Position numbers and translations under genes: made by a program
Assembly (NCBI GenBank): GCA_046727175.1
Contig: JBKPCD010000037.1
Location: 103,166-167,165, forward strand
Origin: JBKPCD01 sp046727175
Lineage (GTDB): Bacteria; Acidobacteriota; Vicinamibacteria; Vicinamibacterales; 2-12-FULL-66-21
Length of the DNA: 64,000 bases
Direction of reading: 5' to 3'
Notes under the pieces: generated by a model
Told to the model about the DNA's origin: nothing
Database searches by the model: none
What the model saw: the letters and a program-made list of their open reading frames with translations, nothing else
Shown: positions 46,421-55,695 of the stretch, in pieces
How positions within the stretch are numbered: the first letter of the stretch is position 1
Layout: each line of letters begins with the position of its first letter

Positions 46421-47262
46421 CGGTTGTCCATCAGTTGTTCGAAGAGCCGCTGGAGTTCATCCTCGGATCCGAAATCGATTTCGATGCGACCGCCCTTTCG
46501 TTTCCTCACGATTCGCACGCGAGTGCCCATCACGAATCGCAGACGGTCCTCGGCGGCGCGCGTGTGCACGTCTTTGACCGGCTCCGGTCGCGGGGCTGGA
46601 GGTTCGGCGATCTTCTTCACGAGCGCTTCGGTCTCGCGGACCGAGAGCTGCTTTGCGACGACGTCGCGGGCGACGCGCAATTGCGTCTGTTCCTCTGCGA
46701 GCGCAAGCAGGGTGCGGGCGTGCCCCATCGTCAGCGTACCGTTCGCGACGTTTTCCCTGACTTCGATTGGCAGCTTCAGGAGCCGAACGGTGTTGGCGAT
46801 CGACGATCGATCCTTTCCGACGGTGTCCGCGATCTGTTCCTGCGTGAGATGAAACTCGTCGCTCAGCCGCCGATAGGCGAGCGCCTCTTCGATCGCATTC
46901 AGGTCCTCGCGTTGAAGGTTCTCGATCAACGCCGAAGCGAGAAGACGATCGTCCGGAATATCGCGGACGACGATTGGAACCTTGAGCAGACCGGCGCGCT
47001 GCGATGCGCGCCAGCGCCGCTCGCCGGCGACGATTTCGTAGCCGTCGTCGACCTTGCGCACGACGATTGGCTGGATGACGCCGTGAGATCGAATCGATCG
47101 CGCCAGCTCCTCGATGTTGGCCTCGTCGAGGTTCGTCCGCGGCTGGAACCTATTCGGGCGAAGGAGATCGATGTCGACATCGAGCGTGCGATCGGGAACC
47201 GCCGGAGTGTCCGGGATCAGGGCGCTCAGCCCGCGCCCAAGGGCCGGTCGTTTGTCAGCCAT
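46417..47262 (-). CDS. parB: Chromosome-partitioning protein ParB
   Basis: 281 residues. ALGRGLSALIPD is the N-terminal box; the ParB/Srx CTPase domain (about 35-120: LRPNRFQPRTNLDEANIEELARSIRSHGVIQPIVV, YEIVAGERRWRASQ) and the HTH (about 140-175: LTQEQIADTVGKDRSSIANTVRLLKLP) follow. It loads at parS and slides along DNA. Its start overlaps the parA stop by 8 bases and its stop overlaps the selD start, so parA-parB-selD are one unit. Confidence 0.95.
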   Translation of the reverse strand: MADKRPALGRGLSALIPDTPAVPDRTLDVDIDLLRPNRFQPRTNLDEANIEELARSIRSHGVIQPIVVRKVDDGYEIVAGERRWRASQRAGLLKVPIVVRDIPDDRLLASALIENLQREDLNAIEEALAYRRLSDEFHLTQEQIADTVGKDRSSIANTVRLLKLPIEVRENVANGTLTMGHARTLLALAEEQTQLRVARDVVAKQLSVRETEALVKKIAEPPAPRPEPVKDVHTRAAEDRLRFVMGTRVRIVRKRKGGRIEIDFGSEDELQRLFEQLMDNR

Positions 47263-48058
47263 GATGTGGCTCCGCTTGAACGGGCTGTGCGTGCTCGCGG
47301 GCGAGGAATTCCTTCGCCAGCGCGACGTAGGCTTCGGCGCCGCGTGATTTGACGTCGTACAAAATGGCGGGGAGGCCGTGACTCGGCGCTTCGCCGAGGC
47401 GGACGTTTCGCGGGATCACCGTCGCATAGACGCGTTCCTGAAAGAAGGCGCGGATGTCGCGCGCGACCTGCTGCCCCAGATTCGTTCGATCGTCGTACAT
47501 CGTCATCAGCACACCCGCGATGTCGAGCGCAGGATTCAGGCTGGCGCGGACGCGGCGAAGCGTCGCGACCAGGTCGGCGAGTCCCTCGAGCGCGAAGTAT
47601 TCGCAGTTGAGCGGGATGAGGACCGCGTCGGCGGCAACGAGCGCGTTGAGCGTGAGCAGGCCGAGTGACGGCGGCGTGTCGATGAGGATGAAATCGAACC
47701 GTTCCCGCACGCCATCGATGAGCGCACGGAGGCGGCGTTCGCGCTGCGGAAGCGTAACGAGCTCGACCTCTGCGCCCGTCAGATTTCGGTCGGCGGGCAC
47801 GAGCGCCAGATGGCGAACGGCCGTGTCGATCACGAACGCGTTGGGATCCGCAACGTCACCGGTGAGCGCCTGATAGATCGTCCCTCCCGGCGCTGCCTGT
47901 CCCTTGCGGCCGATGCCGCTCGTGAGATTGGCCTGCGGGTCGACGTCGACGAGCAGAACATGCTGATCAGCAAGTGCGAGGGCTGTGGCGAGATTGATGG
48001 CTGTTGTGGTCTTGCCGACGCCGCCCTTCTGGTTGGCGACAGCGAATGTCCTCGACAT
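47255..48058 (-). CDS. parA: Chromosome-partitioning ATPase ParA (Soj)
   Basis: 267 residues. VANQKGGVGKTTTAINLATALA is the deviant Walker A; VLLVDVDPQANLTSGIG and FILIDTPPSLGLLTLNAL are the other ATPase motifs. It drives ParB-parS segregation and influences DnaA. The start at 48058 (MSRTFAV) gives the normal N-terminus; the longer open frame to 48118 has no family match. The parS-like site lies 82 bases upstream of this start. Confidence 0.95.
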   Translation of the reverse strand: MSRTFAVANQKGGVGKTTTAINLATALALADQHVLLVDVDPQANLTSGIGRKGQAAPGGTIYQALTGDVADPNAFVIDTAVRHLALVPADRNLTGAEVELVTLPQRERRLRALIDGVRERFDFILIDTPPSLGLLTLNALVAADAVLIPLNCEYFALEGLADLVATLRRVRASLNPALDIAGVLMTMYDDRTNLGQQVARDIRAFFQERVYATVIPRNVRLGEAPSHGLPAILYDVKSRGAEAYVALAKEFLAREHAQPVQAEPHHG

Positions 48059-48088
48059 TATGGTAATTAACCTAATTTGACCAACTGC

Positions 48089-48104
48089 GCTCAATATCGA
48101 GCGA
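48089..48104. promoter_or_regulatory. Near-perfect palindrome in the parA leader
   Basis: CGCTCAATATCGAGCG is a 16-bp dyad with one pair off, 31 bases upstream of the parA ATG. It could be an autoregulatory operator or a second partition-related site; it lacks the parS core GTTYCACGTGRAAC. Confidence 0.3.
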
Positions 48105-48139
48105 GGATACTGCGGCAATATTCCGAAGGCAATCGTGCG

Positions 48140-48155
48140 TGTTCCACGTGGAACA
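48140..48155. other. parS centromere site
   Basis: TGTTCCACGTGGAACA, a perfect 16-bp palindrome differing from the consensus TGTTTCACGTGAAACA only by the symmetric pair C/G. It is placed between rsmG and parA, the usual origin-proximal location. It is the only such site I can find in the window. Confidence 0.92.
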
Positions 48156-48193
48156 CAAACAAAGGGCTGAGGACTCGCATGTCGAAGGGGTCC

Positions 48194-48871
48194 TCAACCA
48201 AACTGTGGGGAAGCCTGAGGAGGGACGCCAACGACTCGCTTGGTCAGCAACGTCAGCCGGCTCCTGAGCGACTCGATGAGCGGATACGTAGCTGCGAACT
48301 CCAGCGGCGGCACGAACGCAGGTGCCTCCGGCCCGCCCGGCCCCCTGAATAGCATCAGCGTGCCCCCCGGCTTCAGGAAAGCCTGGAGGCTCGTCAGCAC
48401 CCGCGATTCGACGCGAACCGCCCGGAGGCCCACGACGTCGTGCGCTTCGTGGAGCTCGGGACGAGCGAGCAATTCCTCATATCTCGCGTTTTCCACGCGC
48501 GTGTGATCGAGCCGCAGCTGCCGACACGCCTCCCGGAGGAACGCAGACTTGCGCGCTTTCACCTCGACCATCATAAGCTTGATTCCCGGTGTGGCGAGCT
48601 TGAGAGGGATTGCGGGAGACCCACCGCCGGAGCCGATATCCATGACCTTGCTCCAAGGAGAAGGGAGATACCGGGCGGCGATCAATGGCTCGAGCAGCAG
48701 GCGGTCAATCGCCTGGTCCGGATTCTCGAGCGACGTCAGATTGATTTTGCGATTCCAGCGGACGAGTAGTTCGTAGTATTCGACGAGCTGCTCAGCTAGC
48801 TCGTCGGGGATGAACACGCCGGCACGACCGGCACGACGCGAAAGGCGCGTGGGGAAATCGCGCGCAGCCAC
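48194..48871 (-). CDS. rsmG: 16S rRNA (guanine527-N7)-methyltransferase
   Basis: 225 residues. VMDIGSGGGSPAIPLKLATPGIKLMMVEVKARKSAFLREACRQL is the SAM-binding region; LVRWNRKINLTSL is the conserved N-terminal RsmG segment; RAVRVESRVL is near the substrate site. It modifies G527 in 16S rRNA. It lies 12 bases downstream of mnmG on the same strand, the near-universal rsmG-mnmG pairing by the origin. Confidence 0.93.
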   Translation of the reverse strand: MAARDFPTRLSRRAGRAGVFIPDELAEQLVEYYELLVRWNRKINLTSLENPDQAIDRLLLEPLIAARYLPSPWSKVMDIGSGGGSPAIPLKLATPGIKLMMVEVKARKSAFLREACRQLRLDHTRVENARYEELLARPELHEAHDVVGLRAVRVESRVLTSLQAFLKPGGTLMLFRGPGGPEAPAFVPPLEFAATYPLIESLRSRLTLLTKRVVGVPPQASPQFG

Positions 48872-48883
48872 ACGCGAAGCGTA

Positions 48884-50731
48884 TCAGAGGCGCCCGACTT
48901 TAGGTGTGCGATCGATGTAGGCGGCAACTACTGCAACGGCGGCCGGAGTAACGCCCGGAATGCGCGCCGCCTGACCAAGCGTTTCCGGTCGAACCTCGGT
49001 CAGGCGTTGAACCGTCTCGCGGGACAGCCCCGGGATGCCGTCGAACCGTAGCTCCGTGGGAATGGCGCGGCCCTCCTGTCGATGCTGACGATCGATCGAG
49101 AGACGCTCGCGTTTCAGATAGCCCTCGTACTTGAATTCGGTCTCGACGCTCGCGAGATCGATCACGCAGTCGCTCGGATCGAGATCGAGCTCGATTCGAC
49201 CGCGGACTGACAGATCCTCGAGCGTCACGCCCGATTGTTTCAGCGCGCGCTCAGCGGGCAAGGGGTGACCGTCGGGAACGACGACGGTTGCGCGTCGCAC
49301 CGCCGCACAATTCCGCTCGAAACGAATCCGTCGCGCGACGAATCGCTCCCACCGCTCGTCGTCCACCAACCCGATCGAGCGACCGAGTTCCGTCAAGCGA
49401 AGATCCGCATTGTCGATTCGCAGGACCAGGCGGTGCTCCGCGCGCGATGTGAACATGCGATAGGGCTCGAGGCAGCCTTTCGTCGCGAGGTCATCGACGA
49501 GGATGCCGATGTAGCTCTGCTCTCGCCCGAGACGTAGGGACGACAGCTTCCCCAGCCCCCGCGCGGCGTTCACCCCGGCGACGAGTCCCTGCGCGGCAGC
49601 CTCCTCGTAGCCCGACGTGCCGTTGATCTGACCAGCCAGATACAGCCCCGGTACACGTCTGGCCTGGAGCGTGGAATCGAGCTCCGTCGGCTGAATGAAG
49701 TCGTACTCGACGGCATACCCGGGCCGAAGCATCACTGCGTCTTCGAGCCCTGGCAGCGCATGCACCAGGCGTTCCTGTACGCCGGAAGGGAGGCTCATCG
49801 AATACCCGTTGATGTAGATCTCACGAACGTCCAGGCCTTCCGGCTCGAGAAACAGTTGATGGCGCTCCCGCTGCGGAAAGCGCATCACTTTGTCTTCGAG
49901 TGACGGACAATACCGCGGACCGATGCCCTTGATTTGGCCGTTGAACAGGGGGGACGCGTCGATGTGCGACCGGACCAGTTCATGAACCCGTTCGTTCGTG
50001 TAAAGCAGGTGGCAGACGGCCTGCGGACGATCGATGCCCGTCGTGAGAAAAGAAAACGGAACGGCTGGATCGTCTCCCCGCTGCTCGACAAATCGCGTGA
50101 AGTCGATGCTCTCGCGATCGAGCCGCGGTGGCGTTCCCGTCTTCAGTCGTCCCCAGCGGAATCCAAACGACTTGAGCGATTCGGCGAGCGCGTGCGACGG
50201 CGGTTCCCCCATGCGGCCGGCCGGCCGCTGCTCGCGGCCGACGTGGGTCAGGCCATTCAGGAACGTTCCCGTCGTGACGACGAGCGATCGGCAGCGCAGC
50301 TCGCCGCCGTCTTCGAGCGCGAGACCTCGGACGCCCGTCGCGTCGGTCAGAATCCGGCCCGCCTTTGCGAAGATCCAGTGGATGTTGGGATCCGCGCGTA
50401 AAGCCGATGCGACCCACTCGCCGTAGCGTCGCTTGTCCGCCTGCGCGCGGGGCGACCATACCGCCGGTCCGCGGCTGCGGTTGAGCAGCTTGAACTGGAT
50501 TCCCGTCGCGTCGATGGCGCGGCCCATCAACCCGCCGAGCGCGTCGATCTCGCGTACGAGATGCCCTTTCGCCGTGCCGCCAATCGCTGGATTGCACGGC
50601 ATGTGGGCGACGGTACCGTCCGACAGCGTGCAGAGCGCCACGGTCCGGCCCAATCGTGCGGCGGCCCATGCCGCCTCTGCGCCTGCATGGCCCGCACCGA
50701 TGACGACGACGTCGAACTCAGGCAAGTTCAT
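48884..50731 (-). CDS. mnmG: tRNA uridine 5-carboxymethylaminomethyl modification enzyme MnmG (GidA)
   Basis: 615 residues. [21 protein letters not shown] is the FAD Rossmann motif, and [23 protein letters not shown] is the diagnostic MnmG signature. [24 protein letters not shown] is in the FAD-binding core, and the C-terminal helical domain (about 545-615) binds MnmE. With MnmE it installs the cmnm5 group at U34 of certain tRNAs. It follows mnmE after 12 bases. Confidence 0.95.
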   Translation of the reverse strand: MNLPEFDVVVIGAGHAGAEAAWAAARLGRTVALCTLSDGTVAHMPCNPAIGGTAKGHLVREIDALGGLMGRAIDATGIQFKLLNRSRGPAVWSPRAQADKRRYGEWVASALRADPNIHWIFAKAGRILTDATGVRGLALEDGGELRCRSLVVTTGTFLNGLTHVGREQRPAGRMGEPPSHALAESLKSFGFRWGRLKTGTPPRLDRESIDFTRFVEQRGDDPAVPFSFLTTGIDRPQAVCHLLYTNERVHELVRSHIDASPLFNGQIKGIGPRYCPSLEDKVMRFPQRERHQLFLEPEGLDVREIYINGYSMSLPSGVQERLVHALPGLEDAVMLRPGYAVEYDFIQPTELDSTLQARRVPGLYLAGQINGTSGYEEAAAQGLVAGVNAARGLGKLSSLRLGREQSYIGILVDDLATKGCLEPYRMFTSRAEHRLVLRIDNADLRLTELGRSIGLVDDERWERFVARRIRFERNCAAVRRATVVVPDGHPLPAERALKQSGVTLEDLSVRGRIELDLDPSDCVIDLASVETEFKYEGYLKRERLSIDRQHRQEGRAIPTELRFDGIPGLSRETVQRLTEVRPETLGQAARIPGVTPAAVAVVAAYIDRTPKVGRL

Positions 50732-50743
50732 TTGTCGTTGAAA

Positions 50744-52099
50744 CTACTTTCCAATGCAGAATCGGTCGAAGATGGCGCGCAGCACATCGTCGGGTGTCCG
50801 CCGGCCGGTGATTTCCTCGAGGCAGGCCCGCGCGTCGGTAACGTCTGCGAGCACGAACTCCTCTGGCGTCCCGGCCGCAGCGGCCTCACGCGCCTGCACG
50901 AGCGAGAGCTTCGCGCGCTCGAGCAGATTCACGTGTCTGATGTTCGTGAGTGCTGCCGGATCGCGATCGGGTTCTCGGGCGAGCAGCGTCGACGCCAGGG
51001 CGGTGCGAAGCTGGTCGATCCCCTGGCCGGTTCGCGCGGATATGAACACCAGCGGGAGCGAATCTGAATAGCCGTTCCAGTCGGCGCGGGGAAGATCGAT
51101 CTTGTTGGCGGCAAGCACGCGCGGTTTGGATGCGGTCGCATCGATCAGCCGTTTGTCGTCGTCGGTCAACTCCATCGAACGATCGAGGACGACCACGATG
51201 ACCGACGCGACGTCGCGCGCGGCTATCGCGCGCGTGATTCCTTCGGCTTCGATCGGATCGCTCGACGCTTCGCGTACGCCGGCCGTGTCGACGATCGTCA
51301 TCGGAATGCCATCGACGTCGATCGTCTCCGTGAGCAGATCGCGCGTCGTGCCTGGAACGTCGGTGACGATCGCCCGGCCTGCGCCAGCGAGACGATTGAA
51401 CAGGCTCGACTTGCCTGCGTTCGGCCGCCCGACGATCGCGACCTGACACCCTTCACGTAACAGACGGCCGCGCGCTGCGCTCTCGAGGAGTGTCGTCAAG
51501 CGGTCGATGATCGCGATCAGCTCGCGACAGGCCGTGTCTGCTTCAACGAAGTGATAGCCCTCGTCCGGAAAATCGAGCGACGCTTCGAGCCGCGCGGCCA
51601 GATCGAACAGGTCGGCGTCGACCGCGCGAATGTGTCCGGTGAGGGTGCCTTCGAGTTGATCGAACGCGGCGCGGGCCTGAAGCGGAGTCACGGCGTCAAT
51701 CAGGTCGGCGACGGCCTCGGCCTGGACGAGATCGATGCGGCCTTTCAGGAATGCCCGAAACGTGAACTCTCCAGGCTCGGCGAGGCGCGCGCCGGCCGTC
51801 ATCGCGCCGGTGACGATTGCCTGGAGCAGAATCGGGCTCCCGTGCGCGCTCACTTCAACCACATCGTCGCCAGTGTAGGACTGCGGCGCCTGGAAGTACG
51901 TGAGGATCACTTGGTCCGCGGTTCCACAGGCGGCCCGGATGCGAGCGAACGTCGCGCGCCGCGGCTCGAGCATCGGCGCTCGCCCGCAGAGCTCCAGTGC
52001 GATGCGAGTCGAGGCCGGTCCACTCAGTCGGACAACACCGATGCCTCCGCGACCCGGCGGCGTCGCGATCGCAACGATTGTATCTTCGAGGGAAAACAT
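50744..52099 (-). CDS. mnmE: tRNA modification GTPase MnmE (TrmE)
   Basis: 451 residues. The N-terminal formyl-THF-binding domain (about 1-118: DTIVAIATPPGRGGIGVVRLSG) is followed by helical segments, an inserted G domain (about 220-380: VAIVGRPNAGKSSLFNRLAG, DVPGTTRDLLTE, DTAGV, NKID) and the terminal CIGK, whose Cys is essential. It is the partner of MnmG. The ATG at 52099 lies just 8 bases after a GGTGC-word array with no clear Shine-Dalgarno. Confidence 0.95.
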   Translation of the reverse strand: MFSLEDTIVAIATPPGRGGIGVVRLSGPASTRIALELCGRAPMLEPRRATFARIRAACGTADQVILTYFQAPQSYTGDDVVEVSAHGSPILLQAIVTGAMTAGARLAEPGEFTFRAFLKGRIDLVQAEAVADLIDAVTPLQARAAFDQLEGTLTGHIRAVDADLFDLAARLEASLDFPDEGYHFVEADTACRELIAIIDRLTTLLESAARGRLLREGCQVAIVGRPNAGKSSLFNRLAGAGRAIVTDVPGTTRDLLTETIDVDGIPMTIVDTAGVREASSDPIEAEGITRAIAARDVASVIVVVLDRSMELTDDDKRLIDATASKPRVLAANKIDLPRADWNGYSDSLPLVFISARTGQGIDQLRTALASTLLAREPDRDPAALTNIRHVNLLERAKLSLVQAREAAAAGTPEEFVLADVTDARACLEEITGRRTPDDVLRAIFDRFCIGK

Positions 52100-52107
52100 G
52101 AACAGCG

Positions 52108-52152
52108 CACCTTCAGCACCTTCAGCACCCTTGGCACGTTCGGCACCTTCCG
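52108..52152. repeat. 9-base tandem array between jag and mnmE (CACCTTCAG type)
   Basis: Five 9-base units: CACCTTCAG, CACCTTCAG, CACCCTTGG, CACGTTCGG, CACCTTCCG. They exactly fill the space from the jag stop to 8 bases before the mnmE ATG. Single arm, with no complementary array. The minus-strand word GGTGCTGAA is close to that of the gyrB-gyrA element at 61188. Confidence 0.75.
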
Positions 52153-52602
52153 CTATCGCCTCACCGAAATGATGACGGTCTTCAGAAACGCGTCGCCGAT
52201 GCTCTCCGACGACATCTGCGGGTCTTCAGCCACGGTGATGTGGACCAGCCGCCTCGCGTATGGATTCAGCGGGCCCATTTCCTGGGGTGTGCCGGTGGAC
52301 TTCGCCCGCTCCATCATGAAGCGCGCCATCTGGCGAAGCTCCGCATCCTTCGCCTTGCGATAGTTCAGACAGTCGACAACGAAAGTGCGATCGTTCTGCA
52401 GCTCGCGGCGGAACGCCGTATTCACGATGTGCTGCAGCGCGTCGAGCGCTTCGGCTCTGCGGCGCAGGAGATGTTCCCCACCGTCGCCGGAGAGCTCGAT
52501 GCGAACGCTGTCGGACATCTCCTCGATCGCAACCTCGAGCGGGAGACCCATGGCGGTCAGCGTCTGCTGTATGAACTCGCGCACGCGTGTGTGGAGATCC
52601 AT
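52153..52602 (-). CDS. jag: Jag/KhpB-type RNA-binding protein (KH + R3H)
   Basis: 149 residues. A KH-type domain spans about residues 25-80 (VRIELSGDGGEHLLRRRAEALDALQHIVN), and an R3H domain about 85-149 (VVDCLNYRKAKDAELRQMARFMMERAKSTGTPQEMGPLNPYARRLVHITVAEDPQMSSES). The Jag-N domain found in some homologues is missing. It binds RNA and affects cell division and envelope in other bacteria. Its ATG abuts the yidC stop with no gap, so they are co-translated. Confidence 0.88.
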   Translation of the reverse strand: MDLHTRVREFIQQTLTAMGLPLEVAIEEMSDSVRIELSGDGGEHLLRRRAEALDALQHIVNTAFRRELQNDRTFVVDCLNYRKAKDAELRQMARFMMERAKSTGTPQEMGPLNPYARRLVHITVAEDPQMSSESIGDAFLKTVIISVRR

Positions 52603-54348
52603 CTACTTCCGCTCCTTCGCTGCCTGCTCGGTGCGACCTCCGCCGGCACTCTTCACACGCCTTTCGGCTGGTGGCCGTACGACTCTCTGCGCGGGCGGGC
52701 CAATCAGCCGATTCGTGACCACCTGCTGACCGATGGCCCAGAGGTTGCTCGCGGTCCAATAGAGCACGAGCCCGCTCGGCGCCAGCACGAACATCGAGGT
52801 GAAGATGAGCGGCATGAACATCATCATCTTCTGCTGCACGGGATCGCCGCCGGTCGTCGGCGTCATCTTCGTCTGGATGAACTGCGTTACGCCCATCAGC
52901 ACGGGTGTGATGTAGAGCGGGTCGTGCGCCGAGAGGTCGCGAATCCACCCGATGAACGGCGCACCGCGCAGCTCGATGGCCACTGAGAGCATCGAGTAAA
53001 ACGCAAACAGGACCGGCATCATTAGCAGCATCGGCACGCAACCGCTCGCGGGGTTCACGCCACGCTCGCGATACAGGTTCATCAGCTCGACGTTCATCTT
53101 CTGCTTTGCCGGATCGCTCATCTTCAGCTTCGCATAGCGATCCTGAATGGCTTTGACCTCCGGCTGCAGCTCCTGCATCTTCCGCATCGACACCACGCTC
53201 TTGTGCCGCAACGGGAACATGACGATGTTGATGATCGCGGTGAGCACGATGATGGACCAGCCGTAGTTCCCCAGGTACCCGTTGATCCATTTGAGCGAGC
53301 GCAGGAGCGGCACCACGAGCGCGCTGAACATGCCGAAGTGGATCGCGCGCGTGAGGTCGCTGTTGACGGCCTCGAGTACGTCGAAGTCCTTCGGCCCCGC
53401 GAAATACCGGACGTTCGTCGGAGGCGCCGCGAATTTCGCGGACCATGCCACGAAGTTCGCACTTGTCTGGGACCCGTCGATCGGCACCGAGACGGGCTGG
53501 TACTCGACGTGCAGCGGGTGGTCGCCGGGCAGAGCTGCCGTCAGGAAGTAGTGATCGTCGACGCCGACGAATTCAAAGATCCCTTCCTCAACGGGATGCG
53601 TTTGGATCTTCCCGGCATCGATCCTGGTGACTGACTTGTTTTTCGAGAAGATCGGCTGCGGCGGCGGATTGTAGGTTCCGCTGCGCTCGACAATGCCGGT
53701 GCCGAGCGCGGGGCCCCACTGAATCGTCGGATCCAACGTCGACTCGTCCCGGGTCACCCGTGCCGTGAAACTCACGATGTACGGCTGATCCGGCGTAAAC
53801 GTGAACTCCTTGTGGACATTCAAACCGGTGTTGTCACGATAGTCGAACGACAGCGTCACCGGACTCGAACCAATCGTTAGCGAATCCGCGCTCGGGCGGT
53901 ACAGCGCATTCCGGAGAGTGGATGTCGTGGCTGCATCCTCGGTCATGAGCGTGAAGGGTTTCGTAGCGCCCTTTACGCTCTGCGACACGAGATCGAGCGG
54001 TCTTCCCGACGGGTCGTTGTACCGCCGCAGGATCCAGTGCTTCAGCGCCGCCCCCCGGGTCGTGAACACGGCGCGAACAGCAGCGTTCTCGACGACGATG
54101 TCTCGCTCCGACGCATCAGCAACGAGCGGCGTGCTCTCGGGCTGGGACGGCGCCTCCACCTGGGCGGTCTGCGTTGGCGGCGATGCCTGAGCGGCTGGCT
54201 GCGCCGGCGCTGGGCTCGTCTGCGCCGCCGGCGCGGAAGAGGGCGGAGGCGGGTTCACGCCAGCGGGCTGGGTCGGACGCAACAACCACTGCGATGCAAA
54301 GAGAATGAGGACCGACAGCGCGATGAAGAGCAGAACATTCTTTTCCAT
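52603..54348 (-). CDS. yidC: Membrane-protein insertase YidC
   Basis: 581 residues. The first span (about 4-22) is followed by a Pro/Ala-rich linker (24-75), the large periplasmic beta domain (about 78-340) and the conserved five-span insertase core (about 365-550: YGWSIIVLTAIINIVMFPLRHKSVVSMRKMQELQPEVKAIQDRY and NPASGCVPMLLMMPVLFAFY). The big periplasmic domain marks a Gram-negative YidC. It inserts membrane proteins alone or with Sec. The start is the ATG at 54348, 9 bases after the yidD stop. Confidence 0.95.
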   Translation of the reverse strand: MEKNVLLFIALSVLILFASQWLLRPTQPAGVNPPPPSSAPAAQTSPAPAQPAAQASPPTQTAQVEAPSQPESTPLVADASERDIVVENAAVRAVFTTRGAALKHWILRRYNDPSGRPLDLVSQSVKGATKPFTLMTEDAATTSTLRNALYRPSADSLTIGSSPVTLSFDYRDNTGLNVHKEFTFTPDQPYIVSFTARVTRDESTLDPTIQWGPALGTGIVERSGTYNPPPQPIFSKNKSVTRIDAGKIQTHPVEEGIFEFVGVDDHYFLTAALPGDHPLHVEYQPVSVPIDGSQTSANFVAWSAKFAAPPTNVRYFAGPKDFDVLEAVNSDLTRAIHFGMFSALVVPLLRSLKWINGYLGNYGWSIIVLTAIINIVMFPLRHKSVVSMRKMQELQPEVKAIQDRYAKLKMSDPAKQKMNVELMNLYRERGVNPASGCVPMLLMMPVLFAFYSMLSVAIELRGAPFIGWIRDLSAHDPLYITPVLMGVTQFIQTKMTPTTGGDPVQQKMMMFMPLIFTSMFVLAPSGLVLYWTASNLWAIGQQVVTNRLIGPPAQRVVRPPAERRVKSAGGGRTEQAAKERK

Positions 54349-54357
54349 GAAGAGATT

Positions 54358-54672
54358 TCAGATCCGAGGGCTGTCCACGACGGTGCGGGCGACACACGGC
54401 AGTGGACGCCGTGGCTCGGGAACCGGATCGTAGCCGTGTCCGCCCAATGGATGGCAGCGCGCGAGCCGCCGCGCGGCGAGCCAGCATCCAGTCAGCACGC
54501 CGTGCCGAACGACCGCTTCACGGGCGAAATCCGAGCAGGACGGCAAGTACCGACAGGAACCGGCAAACAGCGGCGACAGCACCAGCTTGTAGGCCCGCAG
54601 GCAGGCGATAGCCACGCGTTGGGGGACGGTGAGCCGAGTAACCAGTACGGACGTAGACGTGTCATCCAGCAT
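54358..54672 (-). CDS. yidD: Membrane-protein-insertion efficiency factor YidD
   Basis: 104 residues from the ATG at 54672. RAYKLVLSPLFAGSCRYLPSCSDFAREAVVRHGVLTGCWLAARRLARCHPLGGHGYDPVP is the full YidD motif, with its three characteristic Cys. It aids YidC-dependent insertion at the inner membrane. Its start overlaps the end of rnpA by 11 bases, the conserved rpmH-rnpA-yidD-yidC order. A longer open frame to 54789 would lie inside rnpA and is unlikely. Confidence 0.9.
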   Translation of the reverse strand: MLDDTSTSVLVTRLTVPQRVAIACLRAYKLVLSPLFAGSCRYLPSCSDFAREAVVRHGVLTGCWLAARRLARCHPLGGHGYDPVPEPRRPLPCVARTVVDSPRI

Positions 54673-55030
54673 GGCTGGATCGCCGAGTTCCGCAGCGCCG
54701 GAGCGCCGTTCGAAACTCCCGCTCCAGGGCCGTGTATGGTGCATCGAGCAACTCGCGACGCGGAATGATGACGATGTCGAGGCCATCACCCGAAGACGAT
54801 GGCACGGTGCGGCGGAACATCTCTCGTATCAGGCGCTTGGCTCGATTTCTCCTCACGGCATCACCGAGCCTTCGAGACGCGACGATGCCGAGCCTCACCG
54901 TGCCGGCTCGGTTGGGAGCCACCAAAACCGTCAGAAATTTTCCGTGCACCCTGGTGGCAATGGCGAACGCCTGTTGAAACTCTGAGCGCCGGCGAATCCG
55001 ACGGGATCTGCTGAACTGCTGCGACTTCAT
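54662..55030 (-). CDS. rnpA: Ribonuclease P protein component
   Basis: 122 residues from the ATG at 55030 (a TTG at 55054 would add eight). RSRRIRRRSEFQQAFAIATRVHGKFLTVLV and VRLGIVASRRLGDAVRRNRAKRLIREMFRR carry the RNR signature of RnpA, which helps the RNase P RNA process tRNA 5' ends. It lies between rpmH and yidD in the standard order. Confidence 0.92.
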   Translation of the reverse strand: MKSQQFSRSRRIRRRSEFQQAFAIATRVHGKFLTVLVAPNRAGTVRLGIVASRRLGDAVRRNRAKRLIREMFRRTVPSSSGDGLDIVIIPRRELLDAPYTALEREFRTALRRCGTRRSSHAG

Positions 55031-55151
55031 CGGCCGGGTGGACTGGATCCGCAATCACGGAGTCGACGGGGTCTAGCGGGAACACGGCAAAACCTGACAG
55101 GATCCCACCCGCCGTGCAACGTCCGCGCGGCGCGCCGGTCCGGTCTGCAAA

Positions 55152-55298
55152 TTACGAAGACGAGGAGACGCTGAGCCGCTTGCGTCCCTTGGCTCGACGC
55201 CGCTTGAGAACGAGTCGGCCGTTCTTCGTGCTCATGCGCACGAGAAAGCCATGTGTACGTCGACGACGACGCCGGTTGGGCTGGAACGTACGCTTCAT
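55152..55298 (-). CDS. rpmH: 50S ribosomal protein L34
   Basis: 48 residues: [14 protein letters not shown] then [30 protein letters not shown] and [19 protein letters not shown] and [11 protein letters not shown] are the invariant L34 features. The run of six Arg and the Ser4 tail are slightly unusual. The ATG is at 55298. It is too short for most gene callers, but its position directly upstream of rnpA confirms it. It is the last minus-strand gene before dnaA. Confidence 0.95.
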   Translation of the reverse strand: MKRTFQPNRRRRRRTHGFLVRMSTKNGRLVLKRRRAKGRKRLSVSSSS

Positions 55299-55493
55299 GA
55301 TCTCTGGATCCCCGCTACTTAGAAATAATTACGAAGAAACCCACATACTAGCGAACCGTCTCGCACAGTGTCAATCCAAGGTCGGCGATTTGGCGGCCGG
55401 TTTGTCACGGCTCCATCCCTGTGTTACATTCACGTTTCCCCCGCGGTCACTTATTCGCCGCTTCTGGAGGTTCCGTAGGGGTTCCCCCCGAAG

Positions 55494-55525
55494 TTTTCCA
55501 CAACTGTGGAAAAAAATGTGGAAAA
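55494..55525. other. DnaA-box cluster upstream of dnaA (candidate oriC part)
   Basis: Three exact copies of TTTTCCACA: 55494-55502 (plus), 55505-55513 and 55517-55525 (minus). An A/T-rich run (GGAAAAAAATG) lies between. They sit in the 397-base rpmH-dnaA gap, about 170 bases before the dnaA ATG, and may serve origin opening and dnaA autoregulation. The rest of the gap (55299-55480) holds an A/T-rich stretch near 55320-55340 that probably contains the rpmH promoter. Confidence 0.75.
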
Positions 55526-55695
55526 ACCAGGGTTTTCGGCCCTGCTTGAGTCACGCGGCCGTCTGCGGCGCGGCTTTTCGACAGGCGAAGGCTGAAAAGA
55601 CCTGTGATATCGCGCTTTGCCGCGTGTCGTCAGCGTAAACAGGCCGTGACGAAAGGGGCTCGGCAGGCGAAAGGGTTCGAGGAGTCGGCTGCAGC

